Shown one piece after another: positions 33,703 to 46,079 of a stretch of 64,000 nucleotides of DNA. Source of the stretch: Daedaleopsis sinensis (taxonomy: Eukaryota; Basidiomycota; Agaricomycetes; Polyporales; Polyporaceae); assembly GCA_033807695.1 (NCBI GenBank), contig CM066303.1, positions 3,782,001 to 3,846,000 on the forward strand, written 5' to 3'. The translations under genes were made by a program, and so were the position numbers. The first letter of the stretch is position 1; every line of letters starts with the position of its first letter. The notes under the pieces were generated by a model that saw nothing but the letters and a program-made list of their open reading frames with translations, had not been told where the DNA came from and did no database searches.

Positions 33703-34716
33703 AGCGGAGACGTGGTCGGAACGGGACGATTGTTGACACTGGACTCCCGAGGACGATACAGCTGCAAGAGGAGGGTAGAGCCACATACATATGTCAGCTG
33801 TACTCATCAAATATGCGCCTACACTCTCTAAGATTCCACGAGTACCATAGAAGCCGCATAGGTACTGACACTGGTTTCCGACTACGCGACTGCGCCGCGG
33901 CGGTACACCCTCATGTCTACAGTCCACTGGCTTCTGCCGAATGCAACAGAGAAGCTCGGCCATCAGTCCTCTTCCCCGCCTTCGCCACACTCTGAAAGCC
34001 ACCACGAGGAATCCAGCCACCACGTGTTTTGTCAAGTTGCACAGCAGAGTCACGCACGGACCTGGTTCGCACGGAAGTCCTTCCGCCGGTAAGACCGGTA
34101 CCATACATGGACGTACGTACTCACCTGTGTCCCCGGTCCACACTGTCGAGGGGGACGTGCTCCGCATGTTCCCCGTCGGCGGGATATTGTGGACCCGTGA
34201 GCACGATCCCTTCGAGCGCAATGTGGACGGCTCGACGCAGTCGCGGTCGTGGTCGCAGGGGACGGACCCATCCGGTGAGTAGCGACGTGCACACGTACTC
34301 CGCTGTCCGAGTCCATTCCCGGCGGTGTCTGGAGGTGTGAGGGTACTGAGTTCGGCATGCACAGCGATCGAGGTCAGTGAATGCGGGCGACGGACAACGA
34401 GCATGCTTTGAAATTATCAGCTCACTATAGCCAGTAGATAGCCACGTCGATTCGAATGCTATACTACCACGCTGCATACTAGCATAGACGGTGTGCAGGG
34501 GGATACGGCGACAATCTGATTGTGCTCAGCTACCGGAGGTCTGCGCGGTACTAGTTAGTCTCCTACACATACATCTACATCACAACAAAGCGGACCGTAC
34601 CTTCATATGCACCAGAAAGACGTCCGTTCAGACCTACAGGCGGCGAGCGAGAGCTCCATGACCGATTTCGAGGCCGGGGGTTTGACTGGGCGCGTGGACC
34701 GGTGCATCGCGGATCT
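33703..34716. repeat. Array block a, copy 2
   Basis: Homologous to 22032-22900 and to 48907-49560. The microsatellite seen at 22513 is short here (gtcgcggtcgtggtcgc). The same minus-strand peptide remnant (VVAGFLVVAFRVWRRRGRG) is readable near 34020-33960. Confidence 0.65.
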
Positions 34717-36915
34717 GTCCTCTCCCGTGGACGGCAACCTGTCTCCTCGACGTGTCGCTAGCCAGGCGCACTTTACGTATCCGCTATAGGCACTGTCAGT
34801 GCTCGGATTGGAGTGCGCAAAAGTGCGTAGATACTCACCATGAATGGACCGCCGTGAACAAGATCGAGGGTCCAGAATGCTGCCAAAGACGTCGAGCAGA
34901 GCGCGTGTGCGCTCTGTGCAGGGAACTCGTTCTGTGCAAGAAACGTTAACATTTCTTGCGCAATCTTACTAACAGAATCGTGGCGGGGGCACTTACATGG
35001 AGGTCGTTACGGGGACAATTGCACCATCCTGGTCCGATCTACGACATGTGGGGGCCTCTGGCGGGCAGCAGTCATTGACACCGTGTGTCGGACAGTGGGA
35101 CGTCGAGGAACAGACACAGACCCGGACCCGGACAGGAGGATCGTCCATCTGTGCTGAGAGCAGCGCGCGAGCGCCGTGACGACCTCCGAGGCCATTGGCG
35201 TATTCGATTCTTGAATGTAGTCGCTATGAGAGAGCAGGACGTGTGTGATGCGTGCAATGTCTCGAATTGTCCTGTATGCGAGTCGCGTGCACCGGCGACA
35301 TACTCGCGCCTCGTTGAACACCTGTAGATAGGACACGGGTCGATCTATCGACCCGCCCACGAGATAGAGGTATCAGCGCGCGTGCATGTACATCGCGTTC
35401 ATGGCGATGTTCTCGATAAGATCGACGTGATTCGTGCCCAGAGGATTCCCCGACGAGAACCCTCCATCACAACATGCGTCGTCGGAGACGTCCGGGGGAT
35501 ACTGATTTAGGGGAGGGATCACCGACGCCTCACTCGTCTCGCCCGGAACGCCTCGCAGAGGTCGAGAGGCTGGATCCTTCGATGACTCCAGATGATAAGT
35601 AGCGCGAATCGACAGTACAGGGTCACCGGAAGGTCGGAAAGGTCGACAGTTCGGACTAGGCACGATGTTCGTAGAGTGCACCACTTGAAGGCGTCGTAGG
35701 CGTCTCAAGCATAACGTGCTTGACATATCCGATGGACTTGACGGAGACATGGTATCCATAAAGACGAGCAGGATAGGCGGGGTCGGCTCCTGATCGATAC
35801 AGGCGAGAGATAGAGACGTGCTGGCGAGAAGACGGACGAGATGTACTCAAGTCCTTAGCAGACCTAGCGAGGACGATAAGATGTTTGCAGCGTAGCACGA
35901 AAGTAGAAGGAGGTGACTCACAGGCGGGATAGAGTTCTGCGAGGAGCAGAAAGAAACCATACTTCACAGGAGCGCAGGTACGAGGTGTGCACGAGTGCAT
36001 TGGGGTTCTCCTTTGCGGCGACCGCGAGTCCTAGAGCGAGTTGCAAGTAAGGGCGCGAGCTGGATACTAAGGTGAGGTCCGCCAGCAGAGTGTTGGACCA
36101 TGATGCATGAGACGTCGAGGAACTTGGACAGGGCGAGGTGAAACCCGCGGCGAGAGCCGTGCGTAGAGTTTGTGCTCAGGCGCAAGATGTATGCCGTTCA
36201 AACTGCACATTTAATTCTTATTAATCCCACACGGCCCACGGGGCGCTTACCCCCGGGCGCTTCAACTGAGAACTGATGAAGTCAGAAGCGCCTGCCCAAC
36301 ATCTTGTCTAGAACGGAATGTTTTCCATATGTTCGGGCGAGACTGGCTCTTATTTATGCATGGAAGGCTGCTTTATGGCTACTTTGGGAGCCTGAACATT
36401 GCTGGGCTGCAGCAGGATGCTAGACACACCGTATTAGGCATCTTCTTCGAGCATAAACATCCGTAGTGATAGTACTGTTAAAGTTCCGAGGAATTAGTAA
36501 AGCAGAAGTACTATAGCACACTCTAAGAGCTTTTTGAGACCATTTGCGCTCTTCTGACATTGATAAGAAGAGCGGAACATATTCCGAACGTCTGCTTTCG
36601 GACTAGCGCTGGATGGCTGGTAGGCGCTTACAGTCTCTTACCAAAAATGGTTCCGGCGCTTACTGAGTTTGCTAGTGTAAGCCCCTTAAGCGCCCCGTGG
36701 GGTAAATTGTACTTTCCGTGTGGGATTAAAATTGGCCGTGTGGGATTATACTTTTGCGTGTGGGATTGAACTTATCCGTGTGGGTTAGGTAAAATTAAAT
36801 GTGCAGTTTGAACGGCATAAAGATGGGTGGCAGCCGAGAGCAGGGAGAACAGGATGTGTCGGATTGCTCGGAGGCCGACGATGTGACCAGATGTCGCGCA
36901 CTCTGGGGACGTCAT
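34717..36915. repeat. Array block c, copy 3, with a MITE insertion
   Basis: Near-identical to 1132-1290 and 1484-2411, but clearly different from unit 1 in between. The insertion at 36190-36819 is absent from the first copy. Confidence 0.85.
36190..36819. mobile_element. Non-autonomous DNA transposon, 630 bp, 26-bp perfect TIRs
   Basis: The first 26 bases (starting tatgccgttcaaactg) and the last 26 are exact inverted repeats. Inverted similarity continues inward (cccacggggcgctta left, taagcgccccgtggg right). Three to four copies of a cgtgtgggatt word cluster at 36714-36786, with one inverted copy at 36223-36232. The flanks carry a 6-bp direct repeat, aagatg (36184-36189 and 36820-36825). The empty site is seen at 2317-2330 of the near-identical copy. 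No transposase frame is present. A 6-bp duplication does not fit the commonest superfamilies, so I leave the family open. Confidence 0.92.
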
Positions 36916-36949
36916 TGCAGAATCGATATTTGCACCCAGTGAACGCAGT

Positions 36950-37751
36950 ACGGGATGTGGTTGAGCTGTGAAGAGTTGTGGGAGGAGACGAACTTAGCGT
37001 ACTCGATGGTAATTGATTCGAAGTGAGCCTGATAAGAATGAGGTGGTCACGAGCGGATGGGGGCTCTTGTTTGCGAGGGCTGCTAGGGTCTTGCGCGTGT
37101 TGCCAGCGAGGGAGCGAGCTAGATATTCACAGGTGTCAGAGATACGAATCATGGAGAGAGGATTACTGAGGCCCGGAGTCCGGAACGGAGTATGGGAGAG
37201 TCGTCCAGAGTACATTACACTAGGCAGGACGGACAGGCATACAGGCGCAGAGAGAAGCAATAGACGGGCGAGACGAGGGACACACTGCATATATTGGGTG
37301 CGAGGTACACAGTGTGTGGGGTGAATGTAGAGGCTGCAAACATATTACTTACCTGGCGCATGGGCACAGAAAACCGTCAGTTGCACTCCAGTAGTCTCCA
37401 GGAAAGCGGGGGCAATGCGCATAGGGATAGTAGCCGCAAGAGAGACGCGCCGAGGGAGTCGGGTGAGTCGGGAAGGGCGAGGGCAAGGGCAAGGGCGAGT
37501 GCAGTGGGAGGCAGGCACAAGCGGTCGTTATAAGCAGGGAAGTAGAAACTGCAGCCTGATAGGGAGGAGACGCAAGGATAGAGACGGCACAGAGACGAAG
37601 ATGGAGGAGGAGCAGTCTGTAGGCGCCGTTAATCCTGTTCGGCGCTTGCGGCAGAGTCGATGACGCACATCGGGCGCTCTCGCGTGCTCCCTGCAGCCGT
37701 GTCCGCCGCCGCCGCATGGATCCTCTCCTGCACTCACTCCCGCCGAGTCCG
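36950..37751. repeat. Array block d, copy 2
   Basis: Homologous to 2450-3280, with many substitutions and indels. It is flanked on both sides by tracts that are nearly identical between the same two units. Confidence 0.7.
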
Positions 37752-39950
37752 TGGGCGACTGGTGCCCGTCGACCCCCCGGCTCTTGTGCAACACTCCCTG
37801 CGTGTCCCCTCGCACCTGCGCCTGCCCGGCCGGCGCCCTCGGAGAAAAGACGCACGGTGACCCTTCCGGAATGGCAGCGAACGAGAGACATACAGTATAC
37901 GTGAGGTTCGGTGAGTCCTTACTCTTGCACTCTCTGCACATAGCCCTTGTTTCGGAGAAATTGCACGCAGACAGCTATCGAGTGCGCTACGGGCGCATCA
38001 ACTCGTCCTCCTGGTCCTCTGAAGTCAACAAATCCCCTCTACGTATGCGTGTCAGACGCGCTCCATGCGCTTGAACGCGTCAGCGACGTCCCCAAGCTCG
38101 CATCCCGTACGCATCCGACACATCGGCGCGTCCTCAACGCGCGTCATTCCCTCCCCTCTCCGTATGCTCGTCAATACGCGTGGTATGCGCGTGTCATGCG
38201 CACCGCCATCTTCGCGATTCCTAGGGAGCTCAATACCGTGTTCATCCAGACATCGCTCACCGCGACCAAGCAGAGAGGTACGTGTGCGAACACAGACCCC
38301 GCACTAGCAGGCACATCCTGCACATCTCGTCCTCTGGGCGATATATGCAGGATGCGCCGCCATGCGGGAGACCGCACACGCGTGCGATGCGCTCACTTGA
38401 GCCTCCCGCAGACTTACACAAGACCGACCCGGAGACGGACGCCGGACGCCATGCGTCGGCGCCCGGTGCCGTATCTAAGCGGCTCACTAGGAGGACGTCG
38501 ATGCGGCAGGACGACGCCCGAGGCACATTCGTCACAGTCCGCGGTGCGACGCCCCACGCTCATCCACCGTTCGAAGGAGCTCAGCGGCACTCGACGTTAG
38601 GGACGAAAACTGATAGGTACGAGCATAGATCGGGGCGCATCCTGCATGTATCGAGGATGCTGTGTGCAGGATGCGCCACCATGCTCGCCGTGCGTGCGCT
38701 CATACTGGGATTCTCGCAGGCTTGCACAAAACCCGGCGACGGACTCTGGTTGCGTGGCGCGGCAACACGCTGACCCGGAATCGGGTACCATACGCATGCA
38801 CCAGGAGATCGCCGCCACGAGGATAACTTCCGAGGCCCGTCCTGTACGGCTCACGATACGGCCATACGCAGGAGTTCTCCGCTCGAACGCGGTCGTGAAG
38901 GCGATTCCTGCATGTACGTCTCCTCCGCGAAAGGGTAGGATACGACGCTTACCTTCCCGTGCGCAGGGCCCGGATCGCATACATAAGCGTGCGGAATGGG
39001 CCTATTGCAGCGAAATGGACGCCCTGCACATAGCGTGCTACCAGGATCGACCGTCTGGACAATACCATGGCATGCGCCCTCAAAATGGTACCGACGGACG
39101 TCACAAACCGCACGCCGACGCGGTTCTGTCGAGCACCGCAGTGCACGTACCGTCCGCTCAACGCTCGACGGCGCACAGCGCGAGGAGAAACGTGTGAGCG
39201 GCGCATGGGTGCAGATGGATGGAAGGCAGTGGACGGTGGAGGTCAATGTCGCGACGACTGGCATCGACGACCACGGCAGCGCGACGGCGATGTTCGGGAA
39301 CATGCGCTCACGCTCCTCATCTTCCTAGGCACAAGGCTGCTCTTCGACACGAAGCGACACGTAGGCCCTGCTCCCGAACGGCGGGTGCCCTCGCGCGATA
39401 GCACGTAGGATCGCGGTGTGTAGACTACCTTGTACTCTATCACCATGAATACATACACACTAATCCTAACGCTTGTTGATGTGAGGTACCGCAACCGCCC
39501 CAACTCGACGCTGCCTCTTCCGTCTCAAGGCCATGCGACGTGTCCCTCGCCGCTCCTCCTCGGCGCCGGACTCGAATCTCGATACCGTGTCGTCCGACAG
39601 CTCCCTGCCCCACACATCGATCTCGGCTTCCATCGCCGCCGTCACCGTCTGCCGAGTTTGGAGCTTCTTCCGCCTCTTCTCGTGGAGCGGGTCCGTCACC
39701 GAGTGTGCTCGATGTCCTCCAGCGTCCGGCCGGTCGCGTCTCTCCGGGATGCCCCCGTGGAACGGGCTCGGGGCTGCGAAGAGCGGGTTCTCCGCTGCTC
39801 GTCCGACACAGACGCGAGGTGCATCTCTTCGAGCTCCCGGAGCGCGAGCAGGTGGCTGACCCGGATGTGCGCGAGGCCGGGGGAAGTCGACGACGATCGC
39901 GTAGCTGAGCCCCGTGTACATCTCCCGGACATAGTCAGAGCCTCGGAGAC
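37752..39950. repeat. Array block e, copy 2
   Basis: Matches 3281-5479 at a fixed offset of 34471 with about ten single-base changes. After gcctcggagac at 39950 the sequence continues into block i, whereas copy 1 continues into the hAT gene. Confidence 0.85.
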
Positions 39951-41470
39951 GCGACGGAGCACCCAGAGCCGTCAGGAACAAGTTGCAACAGCGAATCCGT
40001 CAGCGGCGTACCCGGAGAATCTGCCCTGTCGGAGCGCTATGGCGCCGTATGCGGTGAGCCTCTAACAAAAGTGCCGATAGAAAAGCAAACTCACTATCGC
40101 CGGTGTGACGAACGGTACATCGGTAGCAGCGTCTGTCGCACAGGCATGCTCGGTCGCTCCGCTGAGGTGCAAAGTGTGAAGCGCGAGACGGATGAGCAGC
40201 TAGACAAAGCACTAAAGTGTGAGCGAACGAGCTCGGTATAGGAGGTTGTCACTGACTTACATTCTGCCCCCGCCAGTTTCGGAGATATGAGAGCATTCAA
40301 GAAGCTTGGTGAGTGGCCTGGACGGCGGACGGGGAGGTGTTGAGCGGGAAGGTGTCGAGTCGGAAAGTGAACGTTTTATGGTACAAGAAACGTGTAAGGA
40401 CCAAGAGAGACATGCGAAGTCGGTAGCCGGCCGGAAGAGAGAGTGCGGAGAGTATGGAGCGAGCGGAACAGGTGCGGGACAAGGGGAAAGCCATAGGGCT
40501 GTTGAAGACAAGGAGAACGAGGAAGGTCGGCCGGTTGTTGGAACCGTCGCGAGCCAGGTACGAGCGCGAGAATATCGAGGGGGAACGTCGAATTTGGCAT
40601 GGGATATTCGGAAGTGAGAGGAGCGTGAATCGAGAACTCGTCAGTCTATTGAAGACCGGACGAGCATACGGCACTCGGGGTTGGAAAGGAAGCTTGAAGC
40701 CGCAGCGAGTGGGGTAACGAAAAAGATGTGAGAGCGTTGAGATTCAGGTAGCTGCATCGAGATATCGGAGTCGAATTGGATAGAGCATGCTAGGGAGCCG
40801 GTTGGAGATGGCTCAAGAACTTTCCTCGTTGAACGAGGAGTCAGTCGTAGCATGCGCAGCAAACAACTCCTTCCGTCGTCGCAGTACTGGACGTCGACGT
40901 GCGTGTTCACGACGGTCGGTCTGACATGCGGATACGTTCGTACAATCTTGAGCTGACAAGCGATAGATAACGGGGATTGTGGGTGATGAGGAGGAGAAGC
41001 ATGAAGCGGCGTATGTGTTCTGGCAAGGCCGCAGTGATGGATTGTCCAGGGGAGCTGGTAGAGTCGACGATTGGGATGCAGCTCCGAAGGTAACAGTGGC
41101 CGATGGAGACAACCGTGCGCGGTGCGATCCTATCCATTAGGTGGATGTACCGCGGTGCGTTTGGCAGCCTCGTCAAGAGGTCAGGAAGTTGACTGTCAGG
41201 ATGTGAGCTGGATAGAGGAGGAGGATATGATTGCGCGGAACGCCGGTGATCTTCGACACGCTCCGAGTCGCGAGCAGAGACGAACACCCATAGTCGTGTT
41301 TGTGGTACGTACACGACCGGCGAGATGAGTGTGCATTCTGAATTATGCGAAGAGATGAGCGAAGGAATATATGCACGCCGGGAATATTGAAGCGAATTCT
41401 TGCGGTCGAATGAGTGATAGAACCAAGCTGGATCAGGACGCGGATGGTCGAGCGGCCGGTCATGAGCGGC
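39951..41470. repeat. Array blocks i and j, copy 2
   Basis: Homologous to 24890-26340 and located 3' of the second intact DUF6535 gene. No gene is recognised. Several purine-rich runs (aggaggagg type) are present. Confidence 0.65.
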
Positions 41471-41474
41471 AGGA

Positions 41475-44000
41475 TCAAAAGACAGTCCGAGGAGGAAGAG
41501 TGTCGGAGAGCCTGAGACGACTGCTGGAGGATACGCGCGTATGCCGCTGTCGCCATGATGCGCCAATGGACCCCGAGTCGGGGTGAGTTGGAGAGGACCC
41601 TGCTCTGTCGGCATCCGAGTCAGAGACTGAGCGGACATTCTTTTCCGGAGGCGGCTGTGAATCACTTGCATGTCAGCTCCGCACATAGAGATTACTAGGA
41701 TAATACTCTTACAGGATTCAAATTCCGAGTTAGTCGTGAGATCCAGTTTTTGACCTGTACCTGACAGCGTTCAATCTCCGTTCTCCACTGCCCGGGCTCA
41801 AATTCTCTGCCGGCCAACCAGTCCTCCTGGGTGACTTCTTTGATGTTTAATGCCTCTCTGAGCTCATCGAAGAGCAATCTGTCCGTGTTCCGACCAGTAG
41901 TAACCAGCATGTCTCGCAGATCATGGATGATGCCAGACCAGATGTATGAGGTGTCACCGTTTGTAGCGGGCAAAGCGAGACAAAGAATCCGTTGAAGTCC
42001 ACAGCGCGGATGGGCCCAGACGTGCAGAAAATCTTCATCGCTTGCATGATTTAGGGCATAGAGCAACGGCGGCATGGTTGCCACCCATCCATACATGAAG
42101 ACAATTTGGCAATCGTTTTCTTCAAGCCCCTCTTGAATTTGAGATAGTCGTTGTGTTGCGAAAGCTGTGACTAAGGCACACATGTCAGCTTATTCCACAA
42201 TGTGGTGATCAAGACTCTACTAGCTGCTGCTCACCCCGCTTTCCGGCTTGTGCACTCAATGTCTGCATATTTTGCATGATAACATGTGTAAGCGACATAC
42301 ACAGCGTAGAATGTAGCTTGTGATATTGGGTCCCGGGATCGTAGGCCATAAGGCCCGGGTCTTGAGATGCGCTCACAAGGTCCATGCACATGTCGGATGG
42401 ACCTGAATTGAATTCTGGGTAAAGTAGTAGACACCAATGGAGTCGATTTGCCCATTTGCCTGTGTCTGTGTCCTGCGTGTAGTCTTTGACAGTAGCGGCC
42501 ATTGCCAAGAGTCCACTAGATAATACGGAGGGTAATCCGAGACAGGCTTGTAATCTTTCCTTCGATTCCGAGTGTCGCGTCATTTCAACTTTGATCTGCG
42601 AGAAGTAACGAGAGGCATGTTCTAGATTCAGCGTTGTGACAATGGGCATAGCGGCGGTGATATTGCGAAGATCCAGGGCGGTGGTGAATGCCGTGGCAGC
42701 TATATCGGCGGTGAGTTTATCTTCCTTTGAAACAGCTTTGAGCTCCTTTCCGCGTATGGTCAACGCTAGGCCAGACTCGTCCATATATTCATACACCTTG
42801 CTGGCCGCACCCCTTGCCCAATTGCCTCCCGGTATCGCATAACAGACCTTCTCGGACAGCCGGACTAACAGACGAGCGAGAGGAGAGACCACGAACGTGA
42901 ACCCAATAGCAGGTGGCGAGATATAGCAGCAGTTATGGCTGAGGGCTGGCAGGGCGATTGTGATAAGGGTGAAAAGGGACAGGGCTCCAATGAGGGCGGT
43001 GGCAACAGCAGCGACAATATGATTGAGATGCCATAGTAGAACGAGCATGCCAGCGAAGAACAGGGACAAGGCGATCTGCAGGAGAACAGGAAGAACACCG
43101 ATGATCTCAGCGACTCTCCACCTTCTGAGGCTGTTCAGCCGGTGCTGTCGGACCCGCGCAACATGAGGGGATGATCCTGAGATGCCAGTGTTGTATTCAG
43201 CCAGCCATTGTTTGACCATGATGGCGACTGACGCGGCGGACAGGCTGAAGATCAGACTCGAAAACCACAGGACGTTCAGGACCACTGCCCAGCGGTCAGG
43301 AGCGGGAGCGGGAGCAGCTGTCAAGGTGCTCGCAGGCTGTGTCGAGTTCACGAGGGGAGGATTAATTGCGAAGCTGTTGAGCTGCAGCGAGATCTGCTGG
43401 AGGGTAGCGAGAACAGGATCAGGGTGCGCCGGTGTGAGGAGGGGGTATGATTCGACGTTGAACGCTGTGAGGACAGCGGAGAACAGGCCGGCCTGTTTAC
43501 GAGAAGCTCGAATGGTGGTTGCAATGTCGTGGAGATACGAGTCACGTACGTATACGAGCAATGTGTCCATCTCCTCCTTCCAACGCTTCACCATGTCATC
43601 GCTGTACTGCTTGACTATCCTTGCGGTTTCTTCCTTTGCATGGTTCTTCTCCTCTTCGGTGTATTTCAAGGAGCTCTGCCGCTCCTCCCATCGTTCCTGT
43701 GCTTGGTGAGTCTCTTACAAGAAATTGACGATACACTCAATACCTGCGCGCTCGGTATCTTGCAGTCATCTAGAAAGCGCGGCAGTGGCTCTGATACGGT
43801 TGGCTCTGCATCCTATCCGCATGTCACTCAGCCAATATCATCCTAGAGACTATGGGACTGCGACGTACAGGTGTAGTACCACCGCCTTCACCATGTGCGT
43901 TCTCACCAACAGTGGATCCCGAATCATGGTTTTGCTCCGGAGTTCTGGCGGAGACTTCTGCTGTTTCGGATTGCGGTGGTACAGGCTCTTCGTCCGACAT
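41475..44000 (-). CDS. DUF6535 domain membrane protein, copy 2 (747 residues)
   Basis: The exons are 44000-43869, 43812-43744, 43696-43550, 43492-42235, 42170-41713 and 41654-41475. The first four have exactly the same lengths as in copy 1. Exon 5 is 18 nt longer and the tail exon shorter. The same signatures occur: MDTLLVY, AGLFSAVLTAFNVESYPLL, LQQISLQLNSFAINPP, four membrane helices around WAVVLNVLWFSSLIF and IIGVLPVLLQIALSLFF, and CCYISPPAIGF. The C-terminal region keeps MPPLLYALNHAS, VWAHPRCGLQ and LLFDELREALNI. The tail differs in sequence from copy 1 but starts with the same run of prolines. Both copies are fully open while neighbouring blocks have decayed, so selection is likely. Function is unknown. 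Confidence 0.9.
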
Positions 44001-45300
44001 AGGGAAGAGCTCGGGCAGAGAATGTACGATGGTGAACGGGGGAATGCTGCAGCTGGGGATGGCAGAGGAAGGGGGAAGAGTACGTGGGCCAAGTGTCCGC
44101 ACCATGCACGCTCTGGACGTTGAACGTTGAACCATGACGAGGGCTTGACGAGGGCTGAGGATCACACTCCGAAGAACTGTCAAATCTTACCATGAATGTC
44201 TATTATCAGGACCGGACGCAGGTCGCTCGATATGGTCGGTATCGCATATGACAGCAGCACTGTCAATTCAGCAACTTGAATTTGGTGCATCGATCGTTAT
44301 CAGCTAAGTCCTGTGCACCTGCAGGCTATACCCCAGGGGCAACAATATTGTCTTATACGGTGTGCTCGGGACGACGTCGTTCAGGATACACGAAAGTAGT
44401 CAATGTATGCTCGAGCTATCGGGCTGTGTTAGTCTTACAAGGCTCCATGCTGAGCGAGTGACCTGGATCCCTGTCACGAACACTTAGCCGGTGCAAATGC
44501 GGTTGGGCAGTGTGTATATACATACGAGTCGAAAGCGGTTCGGACACGGTCATTGTAGCTGTGCGAGCTCGCGCGGTCGTACTTTGTTCCTATAGCTTGT
44601 AGCGGACTACTCGCGAAGTGCACGCACTCGCTGCCCCCCACGGAAGGGCACCGAGCTAGTACGCCGTAACATACGCGCGAGAGGTGTGTGCGTATTCACC
44701 ATCAATGACTGGCCGACCTCGACGAACGTTCAAGGAGCCGGAAGAACGCCCAGGTATTCGCGAGAAACGTTGAGGAGCTGCACAGAGGCGCCCCCGTCCG
44801 TTCGATTTCCACGATCCGACGACATGAGCGAGGCACGTCCACTATATGTATGCGTGTCAAAATACGAGGCCTTGACTAATGCGCGGAGTAGTTGTTAGAC
44901 TTACCAACATGACACAACTCGTACGAGACAATGTCGCGAACTTATTTGCGGCTCGATGTTCCGCAAAGACGTCGTGTGTATCTGAGTGATGGCGTGGGTG
45001 TCATGAGGTGGCGGGAACGCAGGATAAGCCTTTACGTTTACACGCACACTGAGCGAGGGACGGAACAGTGTTCCGCGAGGCGTGTCCGGATCGTGAGGAC
45101 GAGGCGATCGTGCGCAATGCGAGGTGTCGATAGTGGCAGCGATGTAAAGCGCGAGCGACGTTGGTCCTATTTGAGTCGCAAGCAAGAACGAGAGCCGTAC
45201 GTTGGAGGCTTGATCTGTGAGCATGGAGTATGAGAACTAGGGAGAAGCTCGTGTCGGAGTGCGGACCGTCGGGCAGATCCCGATGACCGTCGACGACACA
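44001..45300. repeat. DUF6535 copy 2 promoter side, block b copy 3 and partial block f
   Basis: Positions 44001-44220 match the upstream side of DUF6535 copy 1. Positions 44225-44530 match 1-320. Positions 44690-45230 match 29641-30330. Block f then breaks off, and blocks g/h are absent here. Confidence 0.65.
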
Positions 45301-46079
45301 TAGTTGCTGCTGTTATGAGAGGGCTACGAGCAGACGTGTGTCGGGGAGACGGTGCGCGCTGAGTTGTGCACTTGGCCTGCTACACGAACGGCGCTGCCGC
45401 GTTCCCGACGCAGTACCCGATGGCGTGATCGCGCAGGTCGTCACGCGCTTCGTGTGCCCCGTGGACGCTCCGAGTCGAGTTCCATGACAGGGAGAGGACG
45501 ACGGCGGTGGTGCCCACGCCTACTACAGGGGGACAGAATCAGTGCCATGCTCGCGCCGTGCAGACGAAACGACGCACCGTGGCACCGCGTCCCAAACAGC
45601 AGTCCGATCTTTTGCCTTCAGGGCGGAGGTTGAGGAGAAGCACACCGAGGATATATGAGATGAGATGCATCGCGCTGGTGTCACTGCGCCCTGTGGTTCT
45701 GTGTGGTGCCCGGAACCACTTCCACGCAGCGCCTCGGCGCATCCGTGCCGACGTCCTGGCGTCCGGGCGTCCTGACACGCTAGCGGGCGGCGAGGTGAAC
45801 GCCCCCAGAGTCTCGGTAGAGCCGCCGTTGACAGAGACGAAGAGGGTGGACTGGAGGTTCGCAAAGCCGCGGTAGGAGACCAAGATTGGGTGCTAGTTCG
45901 TCAGGCCGTTCGACACATTGTCGAGCGCTGCGAAGAGCGCGAAGGGCCGTGGCAATCGAGAGCGGGAAACGTCCGATTTCTCGCGAAAAGGCATGGAGGC
46001 CGACGATTTGACCAGGTGACATTTTGACCAGGTGACACGCATGTCGGGGTATTGACCTGTGCTGGGAACATACTGTATG
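45301..46079. repeat. Repeat shared with 58640-58930, possible decayed gene
   Basis: Shared words include acgaaacgacgcaccg, cagcagtccgatct and gcgggcggcgaggtga. A minus-strand frame near 45883 (VSYRGFANLQSTLFVSVNGG) looks protein-like, but it is broken and its counterpart at 58800-58930 is in another frame. No family is recognised. Confidence 0.4.

Noticed and set aside
33472..34404. A 310-codon open frame on the minus strand
   Set aside because: It joins block a sequence to the first exon of a dead DUF6535 copy. The homologous frames at 22 kb and 49 kb are broken at different places.
36714..36786. Regular cgtgtgggatt repeats considered as a CRISPR-like or minisatellite array
   Set aside because: They are the inner repeats of the 630-bp transposon. 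There are only three to four copies, spacing is uneven, and the organism is a fungus.
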